Source of the DNA: Oscillospiraceae bacterium
GTDB taxonomy: Bacteria > Bacillota_A > Clostridia > Oscillospirales > Oscillospiraceae
Length of the DNA stretch: 17,830 nt
Direction: 5' to 3'
Assembly (NCBI GenBank): GCA_902786615.1
Contig: CADADE010000040.1
Coordinates: 1-17,830, forward strand
In this document: one piece after another, positions 1-7,257 of the stretch
Position numbering within the stretch: position 1 is the first letter of the stretch
Layout: each line of letters opens with the position of its first letter
The notes under the pieces: generated by a model
Database searches by the model: none
Told to the model about the DNA's origin: nothing
Seen by the model: the letters and a program-made list of their open reading frames with translations, nothing else
Position numbers and translations under genes: made by a program

Positions 1-62
1 AGAGTTTTGCGGATGCTTTTCCACAAACTCTCGGTTCCTTTCGCCTGACTATGGCAGAAATT

Positions 63-98
63 GGGGCCGCTGCAAAACTCTCATTTTGCAACGGCCCC
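63..98 (-). terminator. Hairpin downstream of the 1025-residue surface protein gene
   Basis: Two 15-nt arms (63-77 and 84-98) pair with a single mismatch around a 6-nt loop, just past the stop codon at 111-113. The stem is GC-rich at its base. Read on the minus strand it is preceded by an A-rich stretch and followed only by a short AATTTCT run, so it is an imperfect intrinsic terminator, or an mRNA 3'-end stabiliser. The rest of bases 1-110 holds no gene. Bases 1-10 are the reverse complement of 72-81, possibly part of a structure cut by the window edge. Confidence 0.55.
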
Positions 99-99
99 C

Positions 100-690
100 C
101 CCTGTTTTGTTTATCTGTAGTCTTCCGCGATAAAGACGCAGTCTGTTGAAGTTCTGCAATAGCTCTCCGCCTCGCTTCCGGTCGGAGCGAAGATGAACAC
201 CGTGCCGCAGCCGTCAAAGGCTCCCGCGCCGATGGTGGTGCAGCTGTTCGGGATACTGATCTGCTCGAGGTTCGCGCAGTCCTTGAAGGCTCCCGCGCCG
301 ATGGCGGTGCAGCCGTTCGGGATCCGCACGCTCTCCATGGACGCGCCCTCAAAGGCGTTTTCCCCGATGATCTGGACGCCGCTGGGCACGATGAAGTCAG
401 GGCTGACCTTGACAGGCTTGATGATGTAGCCGACGGAGGCGCTGACACTCTGGGCATCGCCCACGCCGACCATGATCTCCGCGAGATAGACGCCCGCGTC
501 GGTGGGAGCCGCGCTCAGCTCTTTGCCCTTGGTGTAGGCGTCGCCGCTCTTGCGTGCCGCATAATAGGCGACGCTCGTTTCCTCGACGGCAAGGCCGGTG
601 GCGGCGTTGAATTCCTCAAGCCCATCCAGCGTCGCAAGCTCACTCTTTCCTGCTTCGCCGTAGGTGGTGAGCGTCGGCGCGACGATGGTC
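100..690 (-). repeat. Direct repeat, copy A: shared C-terminal module of two surface protein genes
   Basis: This stretch, from the CCCCCTGTTTTGTTT past the stop codon to the region coding for about 230 C-terminal residues, is highly similar to 3281-3870. Differences are mostly single substitutions plus in-frame 3-base indels (for example accATGATC here against accAGGGTGATC there). One substitution changes the stop TAA used in copy B to TAC, adding two residues (YR) here. Confidence 0.85.
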
Positions 691-3188
691 AGCGTGACCG
701 CATATTGGCCGTCATGCTCTTCCAGTGTGCAGCCGGGTGCCGAGCAGGTCGCGGTGATGACCGCGCCGCTTGCGGTGTATGCGAAACTGTGCGTATGTTC
801 ATACGGGAACACTACTTTCTTATACGCCAGCGTCTGTCCCTCTGCGCTGATTCTGATGAGCGCCTGTCCCTCGCTGCCCGCTGCGTCTGTCCAGCCGAGA
901 CCGTAGACCGCATTCTTCACAGTGCCGTAGGGCGTCGCGATTGCCGTTTCGGTTCCGGTCGCGGTCACCTCGCCGCCGTTGATCTCAACGGAGGTACTGG
1001 TGCTCTTTATGCCGCACGCTGTGCCTTCTGCGGTCACGCTGCCGCCGTTGATGATGACAGACAGGCCTTTGACAGCCTCATTGCCGGTGGCGGTCACTTT
1101 GCCCCCGTTGATCACAATATTACCGTAATAATCTGTGGAGATGCCGCTATTATTGCCGGTGGCAGTCACAGTGCCGCCGTTCAGCGTGACAGAGCCGACG
1201 CCAATTGAGCCGTTTGCGGTCAGGCTGCCCCTGTTCTCTCCATCGCTCTGGGCGTAGACGGTGAGACTGCCGCTGCCGCTGATAGCGTCTTTTACGGTCA
1301 GCGCCGCGCCGTCCCTGAGGATCAGGTGCACATCGCCCTTAACAGTGACATCAGAGAGGATGTTCTTCGTACCGCTGACCACATACCAGCTTTCGACGTC
1401 ATCAGCACCCCATGTCACGGAGTTAAGGCTGCCCATAATCTCACTGTAGTTCCAGCAGTATGCATCCTCCAGCTTCTTCGTGGTTTCGTTCCAATTCAGG
1501 AAGGAGACAGGCTGGATAAATTCCGCGTACACGGTCACGTCCCCCTGGGGCATAGTGAAGGTGTACACGTTCGGATCGTTGCTCTTGTCGAGATCGAACC
1601 TCTCATTATTGCCCTTGACAGCCCAGATGTCCTGGAGCACACAGCCCGCGCTCGGGTTTACGGTCACAGTGACAACTGTGCCGTTCCCAACGGGCGTACC
1701 GGGTTCTAAGGCGACGGGGCTGCCAGTGTCGTCCGAAACCGTGAAGGCAACAGAGCCGCGTGTCATATTGTGGTCAGGATAGACGCTGAATTCCGTCTTT
1801 TCGGCGAGCTGCAGCTCATTGTTCTCGCTCATCACCACCGTGTAGGAGGAAGCATCGCTTGCAAAATAAGCGGTCGGGGTCGCGCCGGACATCTTGGTAC
1901 TCCACCCGGAAGTGAAGTCCGCATTCGTGTCGTAGGAGGTGACGCCGATGGGCGTGGTGTTGGTCAGCGCGCCGGTGAGGGTGATCACGGTACCATCGTT
2001 CAGGTAGACGTTGCTGTCCACGGCGTTGTCGCCTGTTCCAAGCTTGTTTCCCCTGATGATAGGATTGCCGGACAGGTTAAAGGCGCTCCAATTATTATCA
2101 TAGAAGTACACGCCGCCGCCGGAATCCGGAGCGCCGTCGTAGTCTTTGGTGCTGGTGTTGGTGACCACGTTGCCGCTGATCTCGCCGTTGGTCAGTGTGA
2201 ATACGGCTCCAGCCCCATACAGGTACACGCCGCCGCCGGCCTCCCCGGCCACATTCTCGCTGATCTTGCCGCCGGTGTCGGTATCGGCGGACATGGTAAA
2301 TTCAAAGGAATAATTTTCATACACGCCGCCGCCATAGTATTCGGCCGTGTTGCCGCTGATTTCGCCGCCGGTCATGTTAAACTGCGCATACGGCCCGCCG
2401 TACACGCCGCCGCCGTACTCGGCCGTGTTGCCGCTGATTTCGCCGCCGTACATGTTGAACGTGCCGCCATCGCCATCAGAGCCATCAACAAATACGCCGC
2501 CGCCGTTGGAGGTCGTGTTGCCGCTGATCTTGCCGCCGTACATGTTGAATTTGCAAAAATAATCGACAAACACGCCGGAGCCCTTTGTGTTTTCAATACT
2601 GCCGCCGTACATGTTGAACGTGACGCCTGAGGAATCAGAGGTAACGCCGCCGCCATACGCAGCCGTGTTGCCGCTGATCTTGCCGCCGTACATGTTGAAT
2701 ATGCCGCTCTTCAAGAACACACCGCCGTAGTAATCCGACGTGTTGTTGCTGATACTGCCGCCGTGCATGTTGAACGTGCCGCCATTCAAGTACACGCCGC
2801 AGCCTTCCACACCCTTAGTATGGGTGATCGTGCCCGGATCCCCTTCCTCGTCGAACAGGTTCAGCGTACACCCTTCGACATATATAACGTCATCCGAAGC
2901 CTCGCTCGTGATGCTGTGCCCGTCGAGGCAGAGATTGGTTTCTCCTTCGGGTACATTCCACGTCTCGCTCAGCTCCACGTCATCCTTCAGGTAGTAGTTG
3001 CCCGCTGTGTCGGGGAGGCTGGTAGTGTTGTCCCAGGGCTCAAACTCGATGGTCTCTGCGCTGTCCCCCTCACCGATGGTGTGGGTGTGGGGAGGTTTAT
3101 TGGCATACGCCGCCGCGCTCAGTCCCGACAGCAGCGCCAGCGCCAGCGCAAGGCTGAGCAGGACGCCAAACAAACGACTCTTCTTCAT
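111..3188 (-). CDS. Secreted beta-helix / BspA-type leucine-rich repeat surface protein
   Basis: This 1025-residue protein starts with a clear signal peptide (MKKSRLFGVLL, hydrophobic core, AYA cleavage near residue 29). Residues about 130-345 hold about eight imperfect copies of F-N-M-x-G-G-x-I-S-G-N-T, typical of right-handed parallel beta-helix proteins. Residues about 465-557 look like a divergent InlB B-repeat (ending MPQGDVTVYAEF). Residues about 610-755 carry INGGxVTATG repeats like those of carbohydrate-binding beta-helix domains. Residues 825-925 resemble a small Ig-like domain, and 932-1010 are two to three BspA-type LRR_5 repeats. No LPXTG, S-layer motif or C-terminal membrane helix is seen, so the attachment mode is unknown; a role in adhesion or glycan binding is inferred. 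The C-terminal 200-230 residues nearly match those of the next gene. The start lacks a good ribosome site and the upstream region seems deleted relative to a sister copy at 6614. Confidence 0.85.
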   Translation of the reverse strand: MKKSRLFGVLLSLALALALLSGLSAAAYANKPPHTHTIGEGDSAETIEFEPWDNTTSLPDTAGNYYLKDDVELSETWNVPEGETNLCLDGHSITSEASDDVIYVEGCTLNLFDEEGDPGTITHTKGVEGCGVYLNGGTFNMHGGSISNNTSDYYGGVFLKSGIFNMYGGKISGNTAAYGGGVTSDSSGVTFNMYGGSIENTKGSGVFVDYFCKFNMYGGKISGNTTSNGGGVFVDGSDGDGGTFNMYGGEISGNTAEYGGGVYGGPYAQFNMTGGEISGNTAEYYGGGVYENYSFEFTMSADTDTGGKISENVAGEAGGGVYLYGAGAVFTLTNGEISGNVVTNTSTKDYDGAPDSGGGVYFYDNNWSAFNLSGNPIIRGNKLGTGDNAVDSNVYLNDGTVITLTGALTNTTPIGVTSYDTNADFTSGWSTKMSGATPTAYFASDASSYTVVMSENNELQLAEKTEFSVYPDHNMTRGSVAFTVSDDTGSPVALEPGTPVGNGTVVTVTVNPSAGCVLQDIWAVKGNNERFDLDKSNDPNVYTFTMPQGDVTVYAEFIQPVSFLNWNETTKKLEDAYCWNYSEIMGSLNSVTWGADDVESWYVVSGTKNILSDVTVKGDVHLILRDGAALTVKDAISGSGSLTVYAQSDGENRGSLTANGSIGVGSVTLNGGTVTATGNNSGISTDYYGNIVINGGKVTATGNEAVKGLSVIINGGSVTAEGTACGIKSTSTSVEINGGEVTATGTETAIATPYGTVKNAVYGLGWTDAAGSEGQALIRISAEGQTLAYKKVVFPYEHTHSFAYTASGAVITATCSAPGCTLEEHDGQYAVTLTIVAPTLTTYGEAGKSELATLDGLEEFNAATGLAVEETSVAYYAARKSGDAYTKGKELSAAPTDAGVYLAEIMVGVGDAQSVSASVGYIIKPVKVSPDFIVPSGVQIIGENAFEGASMESVRIPNGCTAIGAGAFKDCANLEQISIPNSCTTIGAGAFDGCGTVFIFAPTGSEAESYCRTSTDCVFIAEDYR
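2160..2790 (-). repeat. Tandem degenerate repeats encoding FNMYGG-ISGNT beta-helix turns
   Basis: Within the surface protein gene, a unit of roughly 75-90 bases recurs about eight times. Its core on the plus strand is GTGTTGCCGCTGAT followed by cgccgccg and a tACATGTTGAA block, for example near 2345, 2427, 2517, 2609, 2687 and 2751. The repeats stay in frame and encode successive turns of a beta-helix. Spacer lengths between cores vary, as expected if copies are gained and lost by recombination or slippage. Confidence 0.8.
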
Positions 3189-3203
3189 AAACAGTCTTCT
3201 ACG

Positions 3204-3246
3204 AAAGCAATGGGTCTTCTCATTTTTTACCAGTAATTTTTCCCGT
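3204..3246 (-). repeat. Conserved upstream segment shared with 6732-6775
   Basis: The bases aaagcaaTgggt-cttctcattttttaccag, continuing into taatttttccc, recur at 6732-6775 with few changes. At 6732 the segment lies about 117 bases upstream of a start codon and supplies the -35 end of a promoter. Here it is only 15 bases from the start codon, so about 102 bases have been lost between them. Confidence 0.75.
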
Positions 3247-3257
3247 TTACAGTCTGA

Positions 3258-3281
3258 GGCGCCGGCTCAAAAGCCGGCGCC
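3258..3281 (-). terminator. GC-rich hairpin between the two surface protein genes
   Basis: A perfect 10-bp stem (GGCGCCGGCT / AGCCGGCGCC) with a CAAA loop lies 18 bases beyond the stop codon of the 905-residue surface protein. On the minus strand it is not followed by a T-run, so termination may be incomplete. On the plus strand it is followed by CCCTGTTTTGTTT. It sits between two same-strand genes and may limit read-through from the upstream one into the downstream one. Confidence 0.5.
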
Positions 3282-3870
3282 CCCTGTTTTGTTTAGCTTT
3301 AGTCTTCCGCGATAAAGACGCAGTTTGTCGAATCGCTGCAATAGCTCGCCGCCGCGCTTCCGGTCGGAGCGAAGATGAACACCGTGCCGCAGTCCTTGAA
3401 GGCTCCCTCGCCGATGGTGCAGTTACCCGGGATACTGATCTGCTCGAGCTTCGCGCAGTTCTTGAAGGCTCCCGCGCCGATGGCGGTGCAGCCGTCCGGG
3501 ATCAGCGCGCTCTCCATGGACGCGCCCTCAAAGGCGTTTTCCCCGATGATCTGGACGCCGCTGGGCACGATGAAGTCAGGGCGGCTGACCTTGACAGGCT
3601 GGATGATGTAGACGACGGAGGCGCTGACACTCTGGGCATCGCCCACGCCGACCAGGGTGATCTCCGCGAGATAGACGCCCGCGCCGGTGGGAGCCGCGCT
3701 CAGCTCTTTGCCCTTGGTGTAGGCGTTGTCGCTCTTTCTTGCCTCATAATAGGTGACGTCCGTATCCTCGACGGCAAGGCCGGTGGCGGCGTTGAATTCC
3801 TCAAGCCCCTCCAGCGTCGCATACTCGCTCTTTCCTGCTTCGCCGACGATGGTGAGCGTGGGCGCGGCAA
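3281..3870 (-). repeat. Direct repeat, copy B: shared C-terminal module of two surface protein genes
   Basis: This is the partner of 100-690. It covers the 3' end of the second surface protein gene, including the Ig-like and BspA-type LRR segment ending CVFIAED, and extends about 20 bases beyond the stop. Similarity fades in the coding region upstream, where the two proteins become different beta-helix proteins. Confidence 0.85.
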
Positions 3871-6016
3871 TGGTCAGGGTTGCCGTCAACGGTGTGCCGT
3901 GGCCGCCATCGGTGTTCGCGCAAGTGGCGGTGATGGTGTTCGCGTTCTCGCCCGTTCCAGCGGCATAGCTCCATTCATGGGCGTGGGCGATCATCATGAA
4001 GGGGTAAGTATTTTTGGTCTGTTCATCGCTATTGTCCCCGATGGCGCGGCCCTCGGCCAGCCAGCTGGCCTGGATGCTCTCCTTGGCCCTTTCATCATAG
4101 ATACCGCCGGAAAGGAACTGGGTGCTGACGTACCCGCCTGCGCCGTTGGAGGCGACGTTGATTGCCCCTTGATAGCGGCCGCCGCTGACAGAAGACCCCT
4201 CAGTGAGGGCTGTCTTGATATCCAGAGAATATTTGGTGCCAGAGATGACAGGGCTTTCTTCGATGACCAGCTTTTGTCCCGTTGTTCCGGCCATGACAAT
4301 TGCGGCGCTGGCAATTGGGCTGACATGGACGGATGCAGAGTTCGCGTGCATAGAGAGATCGACCCTGCCGCCATTGACCGTGACCGTGCCGCTGCCGGTG
4401 TTCTGAATCGCCGATGTATAATGACCGGAGGCGTCGACCCTGCCGCCGATGACGCTGACATTGCCGCCGGCGGCGAGGATCGTCTGGCTGTATACATCCG
4501 CTGTGCCAAGATGATTCGACGTGATCCTGCCGCCGGCCACCGTGAGCGTTCCGGCGCTGACCTTGAAAACGGTATAAACCGTATTGGTCGAGCGGTCGCT
4601 GGTCTTCCCGATCACGCCGGAGGCGGATGCGCTGCTGTCGGTGAAGGTGACGTCGGCTTTGACTTCGATCGCCCCATTTGTAAGCTCGCTGCTCACATCG
4701 ACATTCCAGCCGTTCAGATCCAGGGTCAGGGCCCTGGTGATTTCGACGGCGCTGGAAAGCGTATCGTTACCCAGCAGCTTGACGGTGACCTCGCTGCTGC
4801 CCGTCTGCGTGTTCGCCGCGGCTATCGCGTCCGCGAGAGAGGAGTATATCTCGGGTTGGCCGCTGCCAACCGTGACGCTGGCTATTTGGGCGACTGCGCC
4901 GACCATGAACTCATAGGCCTGGGTGCCGTCGCTGCCATTGGGATATGCCGGGTTCTTGATGGCAAAGAGCTGATTGCCGTCCGCATCCTTGCCAAGCAGA
5001 GCGTCACCGGGCTTTTCCGTGAAATAGCCGCCGGTGATGAAGCCCGCACGAACGGTATATTTGGTATTAATTTTACCGTCAAACAGACCGTCGCTGATGG
5101 AAGTATTCGCCCCGCTGGCGTCGTATTCATCATCAAATCGCACGGCATAGGCGCCCGTAATGACGGGGGCCACGCCACCAGCGTCCTTCCTGATCACAAG
5201 ATCCCAGGGGCCAGAGTAGCCGTTGAGGTAAATCGCCGTGCTGTCGGCGCCTGTGGCCGTGATCGTTGCGTCGCCCTCAATGATGCTGTTCCCAGAATAA
5301 CAAATCGCCGTGCTGCTTATACCGTCGCTGCTGATCGTGGCGTTGTAGAAACTGAGATCGCCGCTGGTTTCAATCGCCGTGCTGTAAATGCCTTTGGCAC
5401 TGATGGTGCTGTCGGAGATTTCGCCATTATATATATGAAGCGCGACGCAATAATCACCTTCGGCTTCGTGTTCGTTTTCGGCGCTGATTTCGCTGTCGAC
5501 GATTTCGACGGTAGGAACGGATTCTCCATCGTAGTTGCCTACAGCGGTCACGAAGCCTTGAACATGGATTTTGCAGTCTTTGAGCCTGAACGTACTCCAA
5601 TCAATAAGAATTTCCCCATTTTCATCATAATCGCAATATTCCAGATCGTCATAAAAGAGATACCTATTGTAATTGTGCTCGTCGTCTATCCCCTTGTACT
5701 CCGCCTCGATCGTGCCGTTTTTTACGGTAACTTCGATCTTCTCATAAGTCGCTAAATTGAAGGCAACCATATTATCTTCATTGAAAAAACCGTTGGGCAC
5801 TGTGATGGTTTTGCCGTTCAGATCCAGGGTCAGACTCTTGTCGATCGTAATAGGCTCCGTGACAGTACAGTTCTCGGTCAATGTGACCGTGCCGCCATCA
5901 TCGGCGTTCGCGATCGCAGTTATGAGGTCAAAATCCGCGTAGGCGGAGACCGCCATGCCTGTCATCACAAGGCACAGCAAAAGGACCATGATCAGGATCT
6001 TCCAGTAGTGTTTCAT
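3299..6016 (-). CDS. Secreted beta-helix / BspA-type leucine-rich repeat surface protein
   Basis: The ATG at 6014-6016 is preferred over an upstream in-frame one at 6034, because an AAAGG ribosome site lies 10 bases before it and it begins directly with a signal peptide (MKHYWKILIMVLLLCLV, cleavage after AYA near residue 27). The mature protein of about 905 residues has two blocks starting with a short helix and then TVTLTENCTV...TIDKSLTLDLNG (about 34-75) and EVTVKLLGNDTL...ALTLDLNG (about 385-436), a pattern common at the start of pectate-lyase-like beta-helices. Between and after them are many TAIxxSG or VxGGRV turns. Residues about 690-895 are the Ig-like plus LRR_5 module shared with the neighbouring gene. 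No anchor motif is visible. Surface adhesion or polysaccharide binding is inferred from architecture only. No convincing promoter was found upstream. Confidence 0.83.
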   Translation of the reverse strand: MKHYWKILIMVLLLCLVMTGMAVSAYADFDLITAIANADDGGTVTLTENCTVTEPITIDKSLTLDLNGKTITVPNGFFNEDNMVAFNLATYEKIEVTVKNGTIEAEYKGIDDEHNYNRYLFYDDLEYCDYDENGEILIDWSTFRLKDCKIHVQGFVTAVGNYDGESVPTVEIVDSEISAENEHEAEGDYCVALHIYNGEISDSTISAKGIYSTAIETSGDLSFYNATISSDGISSTAICYSGNSIIEGDATITATGADSTAIYLNGYSGPWDLVIRKDAGGVAPVITGAYAVRFDDEYDASGANTSISDGLFDGKINTKYTVRAGFITGGYFTEKPGDALLGKDADGNQLFAIKNPAYPNGSDGTQAYEFMVGAVAQIASVTVGSGQPEIYSSLADAIAAANTQTGSSEVTVKLLGNDTLSSAVEITRALTLDLNGWNVDVSSELTNGAIEVKADVTFTDSSASASGVIGKTSDRSTNTVYTVFKVSAGTLTVAGGRITSNHLGTADVYSQTILAAGGNVSVIGGRVDASGHYTSAIQNTGSGTVTVNGGRVDLSMHANSASVHVSPIASAAIVMAGTTGQKLVIEESPVISGTKYSLDIKTALTEGSSVSGGRYQGAINVASNGAGGYVSTQFLSGGIYDERAKESIQASWLAEGRAIGDNSDEQTKNTYPFMMIAHAHEWSYAAGTGENANTITATCANTDGGHGTPLTATLTIAAPTLTIVGEAGKSEYATLEGLEEFNAATGLAVEDTDVTYYEARKSDNAYTKGKELSAAPTGAGVYLAEITLVGVGDAQSVSASVVYIIQPVKVSRPDFIVPSGVQIIGENAFEGASMESALIPDGCTAIGAGAFKNCAKLEQISIPGNCTIGEGAFKDCGTVFIFAPTGSAAASYCSDSTNCVFIAED

Positions 6017-6195
6017 GTGGACACAACCTTTCATTGATGATTTCCGAAACGACCCGCCTTCCGTCCGGGGATCGGCGCGGCTGGGAATCGTTTTTACTTT
6101 CCGGGGAAGCAGCGCAAAGCTCAGTGCATTTGCCGTTAGTCATCCCATCTCCGGCCGGCGAAAAACGTCGGATGAATGGGACCTGTAAAAGTCTC

Positions 6196-6474
6196 TCAGT
6201 CTGTCGTGAATTCCCGAAGCAGAACGTTTCGCAAAAGGATCAGTTCATCCTCGGGCTTGATTTCATCCAGCACATAGACCAGACCGGCGGCGTAACGTGT
6301 CACCGCGGCCAGCATGATGTGGAATATACTGGAAACCATGGTCGTCTCCGGTAGATCCGTCCGCACCGTGCCGTCTTCCATCGCCTTCTGATACACCGCA
6401 TGGAATCCGGCAACCTGTCTCTCTACCATCTGCAGATAGGGCCGCATCTGCTCCGCTGTGGCGTGTCCGTCCAC
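6196..6474 (-). pseudogene. C-terminal half of a TetR/AcrR-family regulator (truncated)
   Basis: The frame from about 6462 down to the stop at 6196-6198 reads like the ligand-binding half of a TetR-family regulator (AEQMRPYLQMVERQVAGFH, then an LPETTMVSSIFHIMLAAVTRY stretch and a final ILLRNVLLREF). The N-terminal helix-turn-helix is missing. Upstream of about 6462 the DNA instead matches the start of a signal-peptide protein in another frame. The only start in frame is a GTG at 6474 inside that foreign segment, with no ribosome site. It is best read as the remains of a regulator cut by a deletion. Bases 6017-6195 hold no recognisable gene. Confidence 0.7.
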
Positions 6475-6614
6475 GCCTTGAAGGTGATGGTCTCCTCGCC
6501 CACGGTGTGGGTATGCGGAGTGTCATCCGCAAACGCCGTCAGACTCATTGCCAGCATCAAGCCGAGCGCCATGACAAGGCTGAGCAGGACGCCAAACAAA
6601 CGACTCTTCTTCAT
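6423..6614 (-). pseudogene. 5' remnant of a surface protein gene (signal peptide only)
   Basis: Starting at the ATG 6612-6614, preceded by a strong AGGAG ribosome site, this reads MKKSRLFGVLLSLVMALGLM and then a signal-peptide end (AFA), followed by DDTPHTHTVGEETITFKAWTDT. It closely matches the first ~53 residues of the 1025-residue surface protein (same MKKSRLFGVLLSL start, same PHTHT motif). After codon 51 (near 6462) the similarity stops and 12 unrelated codons lead to a stop, because the DNA is now the TetR remnant in another reading frame. It probably encodes nothing functional beyond a secreted ~63-residue peptide. Confidence 0.75.
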
Positions 6615-6709
6615 AAACTCTCTTCTCCTTTTTGAATATTTGCGGCTGTCACGGCCGCCGCAGCGCCGTATGAGCCAGACAGGCCCGATACGCATAAATA
6701 CATAGATAT

Positions 6710-6738
6710 AGTATAGCGAAAATCAGGCACAAAAGCAA
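6710..6738 (-). promoter_or_regulatory. Sigma-A-type promoter of the truncated surface protein gene
   Basis: On the minus strand a -35 TTGCTT (6733-6738) and a -10 TATACT (6710-6715) are separated by exactly 17 bases, about 95 bases upstream of the ATG at 6614. The sister gene starting at 3188 keeps the -35 and the sequence before it (3204-3246) but lacks the -10. Confidence 0.5.
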
Positions 6739-6775
6739 CGGGTATTCTCATTTTTTACCAGTAATTTTCCCTCTT
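6732..6775 (-). repeat. Conserved upstream segment shared with 3204-3246
   Basis: This is the second copy of the segment aaagcaacgggt-attctcattttttaccag. It sits at the start of the promoter of the wrecked surface protein gene and supports common descent of this gene and the intact one ending at 3188. Confidence 0.75.
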
Positions 6776-6867
6776 TTCGGGCTGCCGGGGATCGGATTCC
6801 CACGCCGGCGCCGCGAGACCGGCCCGGCATGACGGGCGCTGAGCTTCGGACAAGAGCAATTTATATC

Positions 6868-6896
6868 TTTTCAGTGCTTCCCGTTTATGGTATAAT
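6868..6896 (+). promoter_or_regulatory. Sigma-A-type promoter of the hydrogen-sensing operon
   Basis: A perfect -10 TATAAT (6891-6896) lies 17 bases after a -35-like TTTTCA (6868-6873, four of six consensus bases). The predicted transcription start is near 6903, giving a leader of about 80 bases before the first gene. It is the only strong promoter seen ahead of the four co-directional genes. Confidence 0.65.
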
Positions 6897-6898
6897 AA

Positions 6899-6917
6899 AA
6901 AAACAGTAATTGTTTTT
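6899..6917 (+). promoter_or_regulatory. Palindromic operator candidate at the operon's transcription start
   Basis: AAAAACA and TGTTTTT form a perfect 7-bp inverted repeat around a 5-base centre (GTAAT), starting three bases after the -10 box and spanning the predicted transcription start. Its position suits repressor binding. It does not match the Rex consensus, and the regulator is unknown. A-T-rich repeats of this length can arise by chance. Confidence 0.4.
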
Positions 6918-6983
6918 CACGATTCCAAGCATATCGCGCATTCACTGTACAGAATCCCAAAATAAAAAAGAGGAAACGGAAGG

Positions 6984-7238
6984 ATGGTTGAGATGGTAAA
7001 CGTATCGATCTGTGTGGGCAGCGCCTGCCACATGAAGGGTTCCAGAGAGGTTATCGCGAAGCTGAAAGAGCTGGTAAAGGAGCACCAGCTGGAGGGCCAG
7101 GTTCTGTTGAACGGCTCCTTCTGCACCGGCAACTGTCAGTACGCGGTCTGCGTCGTCATTGACGACACGGTGTACTCCGTCCGCCCGGAGACGACGGAGG
7201 AATTCTTTAACAACGAGATCCTGAGCCGCGTAAGCTGA
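6984..7238 (+). CDS. Small [2Fe-2S] thioredoxin-fold ferredoxin (NuoE/HndA C-terminal type)
   Basis: The 84-residue protein is about the size of the C-terminal domain of NuoE/HndA-type electron-transfer subunits. C10 and C15 (CVGSAC) and C47 and C51 (CTGNC) give the C-x4-C...C-x3-C ligand pattern of a thioredoxin-like [2Fe-2S] cluster. Either ATG at 6984 or ATG at 6993 could be the start; a GGAAGG sequence ends at 6983, best spaced for the second. It lacks the N-terminal helical domain of full NuoE. It is the first gene of the hydrogenase operon, 19 bases ahead of hydS, so it probably exchanges electrons with, or passes redox information to, the sensory hydrogenase; that is inference. Confidence 0.85.
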   Translation: MVEMVNVSICVGSACHMKGSREVIAKLKELVKEHQLEGQVLLNGSFCTGNCQYAVCVVIDDTVYSVRPETTEEFFNNEILSRVS

Positions 7239-7257
7239 CGGTTCTCGGAAACGCAAA

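Noticed and set aside
2160..2790. Regularly spaced repeats that could suggest a CRISPR array.
   Set aside because: The repeats are degenerate, of variable period and keep an open reading frame coding for a known beta-helix motif.
3899..5755. A 618-codon open frame on the plus strand opposite the second surface protein gene.
   Set aside because: It is a mirror frame of a repeat-rich secreted protein whose signal peptide and domains are clear on the minus strand.
6130..6185. A weak hairpin (TCCCAT...ATGGGA with CCG/CGG) downstream of the TetR remnant.
   Set aside because: The stem is interrupted and no T-run follows on either strand, so it is not called a terminator.
6612..6751. A 46-codon open frame on the minus strand ending TTATGA over the start codon of the truncated surface gene; the copy at 3188 has a 12-codon version, differing by an in-frame 102 bases.
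   Set aside because: It looked like a translationally coupled leader peptide, but its start lies upstream of the predicted -35/-10 promoter and the peptide shows no conserved feature beyond the shared first codons. The 102-base difference is divisible by three with a one-in-three chance.
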